Source of the DNA: Streptomyces sp. NBC_00683
GTDB taxonomy: Bacteria > Actinomycetota > Actinomycetes > Streptomycetales > Streptomycetaceae
NCBI RefSeq assembly: GCF_036226745.1
Contig: NZ_CP109013.1
Location: 6,572,001 to 6,636,000 of the forward strand
Reading direction: 5' to 3'
DNA length: 64,000 bases
The notes under the pieces are model-generated. The model was not told the DNA's origin and made no database searches. It saw nothing but the letters and a program-made list of their open reading frames with translations. The translations under genes and the position numbers were made by a program. Of the stretch, positions 1 through 8,078 are shown in pieces. Position 1 is the first letter of the stretch, and every line of letters starts with the position of its first letter.

Positions 1-857
1 CAGGACTTTACGGCGCCGGAGAGCAGGTCGAGGCTCCAGAACCGCTGGATCACGAGGAACAGGGCGATCAGCGGAATGATCGCCAGCAGCGCCCCGGTGA
101 TGACCAGGGTGTAGAGCGCGGGGGTGGTCGCGCCCTGCTGCAGCAGCGTGTAGAGACCCAGGGTCACCGGGAACTTCTCGTCGTCGCCGAGCATGATGTA
201 GGGGAGCAGGAAGTTGTTCCAGACCGCCACGAACTGGAACAGGAACACCGTCACCAGTCCCGGCAGCATCATCGGCAGCGCGATGGTCCGGAAGATCCGC
301 CACTCGCCGCCGCCGTCCATGCGCCCGGCCTCGACCACATCGGCGGGCACGGCCGCCGCGGCGTAGATGCGGGCCAGGTAGACGCCGTACGGGGAGAGGA
401 TCACCGGCAGCAGCACCGACAGGTACGAGTCGGTCATGTCCGCCTTGGCGAGCAGCAGGTACTGCGGCACGGCGAGGATCACCGGCGGCATCAGCACCCC
501 GGCCAGCAGGATGTTGAAGACGGTCTCCTTCCCGCGGAAGCGGTACACGGCCAGCGCGTACCCGGAGACCGCGGACACCGCCGTGGACAGCAGGGCGCCC
601 ACCCCGGCGTAGAAGGCGGAGTTGGCCATCCACTTCCAGTACACGCCGTCGCGGTACTCCGTGAGGTCGGCGACGTTGTCGGAGAAGCCGGAGCCGGGCA
701 GGAAGGTGAAGGTGGAGAACAGCTCGCTGCCGGACTTGGTCGAGGCGACCAGGACCCACAGGACGGGCAGCAGGCAGTACAGGGCGCCGAGGAGCAGCGC
801 GGCCGTCGGGACGAGCGGGAAACGGCGGGGGCCGGTGGCAAGGGACTGCGTACTCAT
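1..857 (-). CDS. Sugar ABC transporter permease, MalG type (cut at window edge)
   Basis: Second membrane subunit of a CUT1 carbohydrate importer; it forms the channel with the adjacent MalF-type permease. The visible 285 codons hold about six hydrophobic segments and the EAA loop that docks the ATPase (EAGRMDGGGEWRIFRTIALP from about residue 176). The ATG at 857 overlaps the TGA of the upstream permease as ATGA, showing translational coupling. The codon cut by the edge reads TGN after ...GAVKS, so the protein probably ends right at the edge. Facing GH42 and GH53 genes suggest galacto-oligosaccharide import; the substrate is inferred. No ATPase gene is visible; many Streptomyces CUT1 systems share the ATPase MsiK encoded elsewhere. 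Confidence 0.93.
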   Translation of the reverse strand, partial: MSTQSLATGPRRFPLVPTAALLLGALYCLLPVLWVLVASTKSGSELFSTFTFLPGSGFSDNVADLTEYRDGVYWKWMANSAFYAGVGALLSTAVSAVSGYALAVYRFRGKETVFNILLAGVLMPPVILAVPQYLLLAKADMTDSYLSVLLPVILSPYGVYLARIYAAAAVPADVVEAGRMDGGGEWRIFRTIALPMMLPGLVTVFLFQFVAVWNNFLLPYIMLGDDEKFPVTLGLYTLLQQGATTPALYTLVITGALLAIIPLIALFLVIQRFWSLDLLSGAVKS

Positions 858-1780
858 CGGGAGTCTCCCTGCTTCGTACGGGAGTTGGCCGCCTTGAGGA
901 AGCCGAAGGACAGGGCCAGCGTGGCCAGGGCGATGATGACCGCCTGCGCCGCCGCCGCGTAGATGTCGTTGTTGACGAAGGCGTCCTGGTAGACCTTCAT
1001 CAGCGGACTCCAGGTGGTGGAGAGCGAGTTGGTCAGCGGCTTCAGCGTGGTGGGCTCGCTGAACACCTGGAGCGTCGCGATGATCGAGAAGAAGAAGGTC
1101 AGGATCAGTGAGGGCGCCACCATCGGGATCTTGATCCGCAGCGCGATCTGCAGCTGCGAGCAGCCGTCGAGGCGCGCGGCCTCGAAGATCTCGACGGGGA
1201 TGGCCCGCAGCGACGTGTAGATCACGATCATGTTGAAGCCGGTGCCGCCCCACACCGCGATGTTCGCCAGGGAGAGGTACAGCGGGCCGCCGTCCAGGAG
1301 GTCCGGCTGCGGCAGCCCCGCCTTGTCGAGCAGGTAGAGGAAGGGACTGACGTCGGGCAGGTAGAGGAAGCCCCACATCAGCGCCGCGATGACACCCGGG
1401 ATCGCGTACGGCAGGAAGATCGCCAGCCGGGTGAAGCCGCGCAGCCGGACCCGTTCGGTGTCCAGCAGCAGGGCGAACAGCAGGGCGAGCCCCAGCATCA
1501 CCGGGACGACGATCGCGCCGTACCCGAGGATGCGCAGTGCTCCGTGCAACAGCTCCGAGTCGGAGAGCGCGTCGGTGTAGTTGGCCAGTCCGGCCCAGAT
1601 CTCGTCCCGGGCGCCCTTGCCCAGGCCGAGCCCCTTGACCTCGGTCCTGCGGAAGCTGAGGTACAGCGCGTACCCGATGGGCAGGGCGAAGAAGAGAAGG
1701 AAGAGGACTGTTGCGGGTATCAGGAAGGCGTACGGGGCGCTCTTGACCCCGTACGGCCTCCTGCGGGGTGCGCGTGTCAC
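854..1780 (-). CDS. Sugar ABC transporter permease, MalF type
   Basis: First membrane subunit of the CUT1 importer, 308 aa. After a short basic N-terminus (TRAPRRRPYG) there are about six membrane helices, with the EAA loop EAARLDGCSQLQIALRIKIP in the last third. The start is taken as the GTG at 1780, because it overlaps the TGA of the binding-protein gene as GTGA and gives a normal family N-terminus; the open frame runs further upstream but only inside the binding-protein gene. It is the middle gene of a three-gene operon (binding protein, MalF, MalG). Probable cargo is beta-1,4-galacto-oligosaccharides from the neighbouring galactanase, which is inference. Confidence 0.93.
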   Translation of the reverse strand: MTRAPRRRPYGVKSAPYAFLIPATVLFLLFFALPIGYALYLSFRRTEVKGLGLGKGARDEIWAGLANYTDALSDSELLHGALRILGYGAIVVPVMLGLALLFALLLDTERVRLRGFTRLAIFLPYAIPGVIAALMWGFLYLPDVSPFLYLLDKAGLPQPDLLDGGPLYLSLANIAVWGGTGFNMIVIYTSLRAIPVEIFEAARLDGCSQLQIALRIKIPMVAPSLILTFFFSIIATLQVFSEPTTLKPLTNSLSTTWSPLMKVYQDAFVNNDIYAAAAQAVIIALATLALSFGFLKAANSRTKQGDSR

Positions 1781-3093
1781 TCGGAGACTCCGAAGCCCTG
1801 CTTCTTGAGATCGGCGACGGTGGCGTCCTGCATCGCGGTCAGCGCGGGACCGAAGTCCGACTTGGTCTTGGCGGCCTGCGCGAAGTTGTCCTTGAACGCG
1901 GTGTACGCGACGTTCACGTTCGGGCCCCAGGCTGCCGGGGCGGTGCCCTGGGCGATCTTGGCGGCCTCGGTGTAGAAGTCGGGCTGGTTGGAGAAGTAGT
2001 CCGGGGCCTGGGCGAGCGCCCCACCGGTCTGGGCGGCCGTCGCGGCGGGGTAGATGCCGCTCTCCTTGACGAGCGCGGCGAGCGCGGCCGGGTCCGTGTT
2101 CAGCCACTTCGCGAAGGTGGCCGCGGCCTTCTTGTTCTTGGAGTCGTTGGTGACCGCGGTGGAGGATCCGCCCCAGCTGCCGGTGACGTTCTCGCCGGCC
2201 GTCCACTGGGGGAGCGGGGCCATCGCCCACTTGCCCTTCGTCTCCGGTGCCGCGGTGGTCAGGGTGCCCGGTGCCCAGACGGCGCTGACCCAGGCCACCT
2301 GCTTGCCGGTGTTGAGCGCCTTGTTCCAGGCCGGGGTGTACATCGGCTGGTTGTCGATGGCGCCCTCCTTGACGAGGCCGCCCCAGAAGTCGGCGACCTT
2401 CTGCGTGGCGGGGTCGTCGATCGCGACCTTCCACTTGTCGCCGCCGGTGGTCCACCACTTGGCGCCGGCCTGCTGGGCGAGGCCCGCGAAGAGGCCGGAG
2501 TCGTTGGAGGAGAAGGTCGTGAGGTCCTTGTCCGGCGCCTTCTTCTTCAGCGCGCGGGCGGTCTCGGCGAACTCGTCCCAGGTGGTGGGCACGGTCAGGC
2601 CGTACTGCTTGAAGAGGTCCTGGCGGTAGTAGAACATCAGCGGGCCCGAGTCCTGCGGCAGGGCGTACAGGGCGTCGGAGCCCAGGGTGGTCTGCTGCCA
2701 GACCCCGTCCGCGAAGGCGCTCTTCGCGTCGCCCGCCTCCTTGGATATGTCGGCGAGGACGTCGTTGGAGACCAGGGTGGGAAGCGCCTGGTACTCGGCC
2801 TGGACCAGGTCGGGGGCCTTGTGCGCCTTGGCCGCCGTGATGATCTTGGTGACGAGGTCGTCGCCCGACGCCTGCTTCTTCACCGTGACCGTGATGCCGG
2901 CTTCCTTGCCCGGGCCCTTGTTCCAGATGTCCGCGACCTTGTCCAGGCCGGGAGCCCAGGCCCAGTAGGTCAGCGAGGCGGGTCCGGAGGCGGCCGGCTC
3001 GTCGCCCCCGTCGTCCGAGGAGCCGCAGCCCGAGAGCAGGGCGCCGGCGGCGAGTGCGGCGGCGGTGGTCACCGCGACAGAGCGGTATTTCAT
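1777..3093 (-). CDS. Sugar ABC transporter substrate-binding lipoprotein
   Basis: Extracellular solute-binding protein of the CUT1 importer, 438 aa, family 1. The N-terminus MKYRSVAVTTAAALAAGALL is a signal peptide ending in the lipobox LSGC, so the mature protein is lipid-anchored at Cys and captures sugar outside the membrane. The ATG at 3093 is chosen because it gives this signal; longer in-frame versions have no signal at their N-terminus. The body shows the typical two-lobe binding-protein pattern, with many Trp residues (TYWAWAPG, GGDKWKV) suited to stacking on sugar rings. It is the first gene of the operon, with a promoter and LacI-like operator in front. Homologous arrangement to Bacillus ganSPQAB is by layout, not by search. 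Confidence 0.93.
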   Translation of the reverse strand: MKYRSVAVTTAAALAAGALLSGCGSSDDGGDEPAASGPASLTYWAWAPGLDKVADIWNKGPGKEAGITVTVKKQASGDDLVTKIITAAKAHKAPDLVQAEYQALPTLVSNDVLADISKEAGDAKSAFADGVWQQTTLGSDALYALPQDSGPLMFYYRQDLFKQYGLTVPTTWDEFAETARALKKKAPDKDLTTFSSNDSGLFAGLAQQAGAKWWTTGGDKWKVAIDDPATQKVADFWGGLVKEGAIDNQPMYTPAWNKALNTGKQVAWVSAVWAPGTLTTAAPETKGKWAMAPLPQWTAGENVTGSWGGSSTAVTNDSKNKKAAATFAKWLNTDPAALAALVKESGIYPAATAAQTGGALAQAPDYFSNQPDFYTEAAKIAQGTAPAAWGPNVNVAYTAFKDNFAQAAKTKSDFGPALTAMQDATVADLKKQGFGVSE

Positions 3094-3148
3094 GGTTTCT
3101 CCCCTGACGAGACGGGCGGGCGCATCGGCTGACCGGCCGATCGGACGC

Positions 3149-3162
3149 TGTGAGCGTTCACA
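3149..3162. promoter_or_regulatory. LacI-family operator candidate
   Basis: The 14-mer TGTGAGCGTTCACA is palindromic at six of seven base pairs with a central CG, the usual form of LacI-family operators. It directly abuts the proposed -10 box of the sugar-importer operon and lies in the divergent spacer that also serves the GH42 gene, so one repressor could hold both sides. No LacI-type gene is inside the window. Confidence 0.6.
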
Positions 3163-3190
3163 GTAGAGAAACGAAACCGACACTTGTCAA
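3162..3190 (-). promoter_or_regulatory. Promoter of the sugar importer operon
   Basis: Read on the minus strand, a perfect TTGACA (3185-3190), a 17-base spacer and TCTACT (3162-3167) make a good housekeeping-type promoter. The -10 touches the LacI-like operator at 3149-3162, so a bound repressor would block transcription start. On the plus strand the same site gives TTGTCA (3184-3189) and, 18 bases later, TTATGT (3208-3213), a weaker promoter candidate for the GH42 gene. Confidence 0.55.
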
Positions 3191-3281
3191 TGGTTGTTGC
3201 TGTGCGGTTATGTTGGCCCTGCGTCGCCACGAGTGTGTGTGCACGTTCCCAGAAGTTGTTCCAAAGAGCCAGGAGACGTCC

Positions 3282-5327
3282 ATGCCGCACTCAGCGTCCG
3301 CTGCCACCCCGCTCGGTCTGCACAAGCTGGCCTTCGGCGGCGACTACAACCCCGAGCAGTGGCCCGAGGAGGTCTGGCACGAGGACGTGCGCCTGATGCG
3401 GGAAGCCGGCGTCACCATGGTCAGCGTCGGGATCTTCTCCTGGGCGCTGCTGGAACCCGAACCGGGCAGCTACGACTTCGGATGGCTCGACCGCCTCCTG
3501 GACCTGCTGCACGTCAACGGCATCCGCGCCGACCTCGGCACCCCCACCGTCGCCCCGCCCGCCTGGTTCTACCGCGCCCACCCCGAGGCCCTCCCGGTCA
3601 GCCGCGACGGGGTCCGCTACGCCTTCGGATCACGCGGCGCGATCTGCCACAGCTCGGCCCCGTACCGTGCGGCCGCCGCGAACATCACCGAACAGCTCGC
3701 CCGCCGGTACGCGAACCACCCGGCGCTCGCGATGTGGCACGTCCACAACGAGTACGGCGTCCCCGTCAGCGCCTGCTACTGCGACAACTGCGCCGCCCAC
3801 TTCCGCCGCTGGCTCACCGGCCGGCACGGCTCCGTCGAAGCGGTCAACGAGGCCTGGGGCACCAACTTCTGGGGCCAGCGCTACCGCACCCTCGACGAGA
3901 TCGAACCGCCCCGCACCACCCCCACGGTGGGCAACCCCGCCCAGCAGCTGGACTACGCCCGCTTCGCCGACGCCACCATGCGCGAGAACTTCACCGCCGA
4001 ACGCGACATCCTGCACCGGCTCGCCCCCGGCGTCCCCGTCACCACCAACTTCATGACGGCCCTCAGCCAGTGCGACTCGGTCGACTACTGGGCCTGGGGC
4101 CGCGAGGTCGACATCGTCACCAACGACCACTACCTGATCACCGACGGCCGCCGCACCCACGTCAACCTCGCCATGGCCGCCGACCTCACCCGCTCGGTGG
4201 CGGGCGGCGCCCCCTGGCTGCTCCTGGAGCACTCCACCAGCGGCGTCAACTGGCAGCCCCGCAACCCCGCCAAGCGCCCCGGCGAAATGGCCCGCAACAG
4301 CCTCGCCCACGTCGCCCGAGGCTCCGAGGGTGCGATGTTCTTCCAGTGGCGCCAGTCCCGGCGCGGCGCCGAGAAGTTCCACTCCGCGATGGTCCCGCAG
4401 GCCGGCACCGACTCCCGCGTCTGGCGCGAGGTGACGGCGCTCGGCGCCGGCCTCGGCCTGCTGGAGGGCATCCGGGGCACCCGTACCGTCGCCGACGCCG
4501 CGATGCTCTGGGACTGGCAGTCCTGGTGGGCGCAGGCCCTGGAGTGGCGCCCCAGCGAGGAGCACGACGCCCGCGAGCGCGCCGACACGTTCTACGCCTC
4601 GCTCTACGACCGCCACCTCACCGTCGACTTCGCGCACCCGGACGCCGACCTGTCCGCGTACCCCCTCGTCGTCGTCCCCGCCCTCTACCTCGCCACCGAG
4701 GAGACCGGCCGCAACCTGCGCCGCTACGTCGAGAACGGCGGCACCCTCGTCGTCTCGTACTTCTCCGGCATCGTCGACACCAACGACGCCGTGCACCCCG
4801 GCCCCTACCCGGGCGCGCTGCGGGACGTCCTGGGCCTGACGATCGAGGAGTTCTCCCCGCTCGGCGAAGGCGAAACGGTCCGCCTGATCACTCCCGAGGG
4901 CGCGCCCGAAGGACCGGAACTGACCGGGGACCTCTGGACGGACGTGGTGATCCCACGCGGCGCCGAGACCGTCTGGTCGTACGCCGACGGCATCCCGGCC
5001 GGCCGCCCCGCCGTCACCCGCAACCGGCTCGGCAAGGGCACCGCCTGGTACGTCTCCACCCGGCTCTCCGGCCCCCACCTGGACGCCGTCCTCGACCGTG
5101 CCTGCGCCGACGCCGCCATCGCACCGCGCACCGGCCTCACCCATGACGTCGAGGTCGTACGGCGCACCGGGGACAACGGCACGTACCTCTTCGCGATCAA
5201 CCACACCGGCACCGACACCGAGGTGGCGCTGGACGCCCCCGGCACCGAACTCCTCACCGGCGAGCCCGCCGCGCACTCCCTCGCCGTCCCGGCGGGCGCG
5301 GTGCGCGTCGTACGGCTCGACGGCTGA
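3282..5327 (+). CDS. GH42 beta-galactosidase
   Basis: Intracellular beta-galactosidase of glycoside hydrolase family 42, 681 aa, with no signal peptide. The acid/base Glu is E157 in HVHNEYG and the nucleophile is probably E316 in LLLEHSTSG. The family's zinc-site cysteines are present as C122, C165, C167 and C170 (CYCDNC). The order is a TIM barrel (about 1-390), a trimerisation domain (about 400-600) and a small C-terminal beta domain. The ATG at 3282 has AGGAG seven bases before it; in-frame codons upstream lie in the promoter. Together with the secreted GH53 galactanase 77 bases downstream, it should release galactose from imported galacto-oligosaccharides. Confidence 0.96.
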   Translation: MPHSASAATPLGLHKLAFGGDYNPEQWPEEVWHEDVRLMREAGVTMVSVGIFSWALLEPEPGSYDFGWLDRLLDLLHVNGIRADLGTPTVAPPAWFYRAHPEALPVSRDGVRYAFGSRGAICHSSAPYRAAAANITEQLARRYANHPALAMWHVHNEYGVPVSACYCDNCAAHFRRWLTGRHGSVEAVNEAWGTNFWGQRYRTLDEIEPPRTTPTVGNPAQQLDYARFADATMRENFTAERDILHRLAPGVPVTTNFMTALSQCDSVDYWAWGREVDIVTNDHYLITDGRRTHVNLAMAADLTRSVAGGAPWLLLEHSTSGVNWQPRNPAKRPGEMARNSLAHVARGSEGAMFFQWRQSRRGAEKFHSAMVPQAGTDSRVWREVTALGAGLGLLEGIRGTRTVADAAMLWDWQSWWAQALEWRPSEEHDARERADTFYASLYDRHLTVDFAHPDADLSAYPLVVVPALYLATEETGRNLRRYVENGGTLVVSYFSGIVDTNDAVHPGPYPGALRDVLGLTIEEFSPLGEGETVRLITPEGAPEGPELTGDLWTDVVIPRGAETVWSYADGIPAGRPAVTRNRLGKGTAWYVSTRLSGPHLDAVLDRACADAAIAPRTGLTHDVEVVRRTGDNGTYLFAINHTGTDTEVALDAPGTELLTGEPAAHSLAVPAGAVRVVRLDG

Positions 5328-5403
5328 GGCGCACCGAGAACCCCCGCAGGACCCGCACACACATCCCCCGTTAACCCGCACAACTGTCGAAGGGACATCG
5401 ACG

Positions 5404-6960
5404 ATGTACGGAACGACGCACACCCGCAGAGCCGCAGGAACGGTGGCCGCACTCTCCGGCCTGCTGTTCGCCGCCCTCCCCGCCCAGGCCGCCCACGCGG
5501 CCACCACCCCCGCCAACCCCGGTTTCGAATCGGGCAGCACCGGCTGGTCGACCTACTCGGCGGGCGGGCAGTCCGCCGCCTCCTTCACCGAGGCGGGCGG
5601 CCACGCCGGCAGCACCAGGCTCAGCCACTGGTCCGCCTCGGCGTACAAGGTCGAGACCTACCAGTACCTCTCCGGCCTCACCGACGGTACGTACACCCTC
5701 AGCGCCTGGGTCCGTTCGGGCGGCGGCCAGAACTCCGCCTACATAGCCCTGCGCAACTGCGGCGGCGCAGAGCAGCGCACCGACCTGCCGCCCACGGCCG
5801 ACGGCGCCTGGATCCGGCTCGTCACCTCCGTCAAGGTGACCGGAGGGGCCTGCACGATCAGCCTCAACTCCGACGCGCACGCGGGGGAGTGGGCCAACTT
5901 CGACGACATCACGTTCACCCAGGGCACCACCGGGCTGAGCGTCAAGGGCGGCGACCTCTCCACCCTCCCGAAGAACGAGGCGCACGGCGCGGTGTACCGC
6001 AACGCGAGCGGTACGGCCGGCGACGCGATGACCATCCTCAAGAACTCCGGGATGAACTACGTGCGCCTCAAGGTCTGGGTGAACCCGGCCGACGGCTACA
6101 ACAACAAGGCCCGTGTGCTCGCCATGGCCAAGCGCGCCAAGGCACTCGGCATGAAGACGCTCATCGACTTCCACTACTCCGACGCCTGGGCCGACCCCGG
6201 CAAGCAGGTCAAGCCCGCCGCCTGGGCCGGCCACAGCTACAGCCAGCTCCGCACCGACGTCTACAACCACACGTACGACGTGCTGAACGCGCTGAAGGCC
6301 CAGGGCACCACCGCCGACATGGTGCAGATCGGCAACGAGACCAACGCCGGAATGCTGTGGCCCGAGGGGTCCACGGACAACTGGTCCCAGCTGGGCGGCC
6401 TCCTGACCTCCGGAGCCAACGCCGCGAAGGCCGTCTCCTCCGGTACGAAGGTGGCACTGCACCTCGCCAAGGGCGGCGACAACGCCGGCACCCGCTGGTG
6501 GTTCGACAACGCCGTGTCGCAGGGCGTCCCCTTCGACGTCATCGCCCTTTCCTACTACGGCTACTGGCACGGCTCGCTGTCCGAGCTGCAGACCAACCTC
6601 GACGACACCGCCTCCCGGTACGGAAAGCCGGTGCTCGTCGCCGAGACCGCGTACGCCCACACGCTCGCGGACGACGACGGCCTGGAGAACAACGTGGCCA
6701 CCGCCTCCCAGCTGGTCACCGGCTACCCGGCGACGCCGGCCGGCCAGGCCGCCAACCTCCGCGACGTCATGAACGTCGTCGAGGCCGTCCCGAACGGCCG
6801 CGGGCTCGGCGCCGTCTACTGGGAGCCGGCCTGGACCGCGGTCACCGGCAGCGGCTGGGACCCGGCCGACCCCTCGTCGGGCAACGCGTGGGAGAACCAG
6901 GCGGTGTTCGACTACGACGGGAAGCTGCTCCCGGCGGCGAGCTGGTTCTCGCACCGGTAG
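5404..6960 (+). CDS. Secreted GH53 endo-beta-1,4-galactanase with N-terminal carbohydrate-binding module
   Basis: Extracellular arabinogalactan endo-1,4-beta-galactosidase, 518 aa. A signal peptide (ending about PAQAAHA) is followed by a roughly 140-residue beta-sandwich module starting NPGFESGSTGW that resembles galactan-binding CBM61, then the GH53 barrel beginning GGDLSTLPKNE. The catalytic pair is visible: acid/base E312 in GNETNAG and nucleophile E414 in VAETAY. GAAGGG precedes the ATG. It follows the GH42 gene in the same direction, so the two probably share a transcript. It cuts type I galactan side chains of pectin and supplies the ABC importer encoded on the other strand. The CBM class is a judgement from sequence pattern. 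Confidence 0.95.
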   Translation: MYGTTHTRRAAGTVAALSGLLFAALPAQAAHAATTPANPGFESGSTGWSTYSAGGQSAASFTEAGGHAGSTRLSHWSASAYKVETYQYLSGLTDGTYTLSAWVRSGGGQNSAYIALRNCGGAEQRTDLPPTADGAWIRLVTSVKVTGGACTISLNSDAHAGEWANFDDITFTQGTTGLSVKGGDLSTLPKNEAHGAVYRNASGTAGDAMTILKNSGMNYVRLKVWVNPADGYNNKARVLAMAKRAKALGMKTLIDFHYSDAWADPGKQVKPAAWAGHSYSQLRTDVYNHTYDVLNALKAQGTTADMVQIGNETNAGMLWPEGSTDNWSQLGGLLTSGANAAKAVSSGTKVALHLAKGGDNAGTRWWFDNAVSQGVPFDVIALSYYGYWHGSLSELQTNLDDTASRYGKPVLVAETAYAHTLADDDGLENNVATASQLVTGYPATPAGQAANLRDVMNVVEAVPNGRGLGAVYWEPAWTAVTGSGWDPADPSSGNAWENQAVFDYDGKLLPAASWFSHR

Positions 6961-6963
6961 TGG

Positions 6964-7971
6964 CTACAGGGGCGCGCCGTGCCACTTCCACGAGCTGACA
7001 CGGTCGCGGCCCGGCAGATCGGCGCGGCCGGTGGACCAGAGCAGGACGGCCCACCGGTCCTCGTCGTCCGGCGCACCGGGGAAGAGCCGGGCCAGCACCC
7101 GGTCGCACAGATCCGCGGGCGGCGCCCAGGACAGGGACAGGCCCTCGGCGACGTCGTGGGTGTGCACGAGGGTCTCCACGATGCCCATCGCGGCGAAGCC
7201 CTCCGCGTCGGAGAGCCCGAACACGTGGTGCGAACGGACGTCCGCCGGAGTCGTCCGCACCATCGCCGTGAGCAGGGCGCCGCTCGCCTCCAGGGTCTGC
7301 AGCAGCCCGGCGGACCCGGCCGCCGGGTCCGCGAAGATCGAGTTCGCCGGGCCGCCCTCGCGCTCCGCCGCCCACCGGTAGGGCACCTCGGTGTCGGTCG
7401 GCGGCTTCCTGGGGCCGAGCTGGACCGCGTACGCGAAGAGGTCGTCGCTCAGGTGCTCGACGGTCTCCCAGCAGCTCCACTCCAACGATCCGGCCGGTAC
7501 CTGCCAGTTGTCCGCCGGGGATTCCTTGAGGACGTCGACCGCGAGGTGCACGGCCCGTGCCACGTCGTCCGCGGTGACCGGCATCCGGGTCCCGCTCAGC
7601 GCCGCGCGCTCGGCGGCGCTGCACTCCACGCAGAACTCGTTGCCCTCGGGGTCGGCCATCGTCGCCCAGCCCCGCCCGTTGGGCTTGCGGTGGTCGGCGA
7701 CCAGCGTGGCACCGAGAGCGAGCAGCCGCTCGACCTCCGCGTCACGGCTGCGGTCGTCGGGGCGCAGATCGAGGTGGACGCGGTTCTTGGCGCGTTTGGG
7801 TTCGGGAACCGTGACGAAGAGCAGTGCGGCACGAGGCGTCTCGACGAGCGCCTCGGGGTCACCGGGCTCGTCGTCGTCGGACACGGCCGAGTCGAGGACT
7901 CCGGCCCAGAAGACGGCGAGCTTGTAGGCGTCGGAACAGTCGATGGTGATGTGCTGTACGAGAGAAGTCAT
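6964..7971 (-). CDS. Fusion of VOC (glyoxalase-like) domain and maleylpyruvate-isomerase/DinB-fold domain
   Basis: A 335-aa protein with two domains. Residues 1-120 are a vicinal-oxygen-chelate (VOC) domain (QHITIDCSDAYKLAVFWAGVL, then DPEGNEFCVE near its end). From about residue 135 there is a helical domain of the mycothiol-dependent maleylpyruvate isomerase N-terminal type (CWETVEHLSDDLFAYA, ETLVHTHDVAEGL), whose His residues could bind metal. The start ATG has GAGGAG upstream. Both domain classes act on small electrophiles or thiol conjugates, so a detoxification role with mycothiol is possible but unproven. Its stop is four bases from the galactanase stop, convergent. The true substrate is unknown. 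Confidence 0.85.
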   Translation of the reverse strand: MTSLVQHITIDCSDAYKLAVFWAGVLDSAVSDDDEPGDPEALVETPRAALLFVTVPEPKRAKNRVHLDLRPDDRSRDAEVERLLALGATLVADHRKPNGRGWATMADPEGNEFCVECSAAERAALSGTRMPVTADDVARAVHLAVDVLKESPADNWQVPAGSLEWSCWETVEHLSDDLFAYAVQLGPRKPPTDTEVPYRWAAEREGGPANSIFADPAAGSAGLLQTLEASGALLTAMVRTTPADVRSHHVFGLSDAEGFAAMGIVETLVHTHDVAEGLSLSWAPPADLCDRVLARLFPGAPDDEDRWAVLLWSTGRADLPGRDRVSSWKWHGAPL

Positions 7972-8078
7972 AGGGCGCCACTCTCCTCGGCAACCGGGCC
8001 CGCGGTCCAGCGGATTGAATATCCCTGTGTGCGTCGGAGCGCCCGGCCCCGACGAGCGACCCGGGCACACGCATCACC

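Noticed and set aside
3194..5146. Long overlapping frame of 650 codons on the GH42 gene
   Set aside because: Arg/Pro/His-rich shadow frame typical of high-GC DNA; GH42 has motifs and a ribosome site in the other frame.
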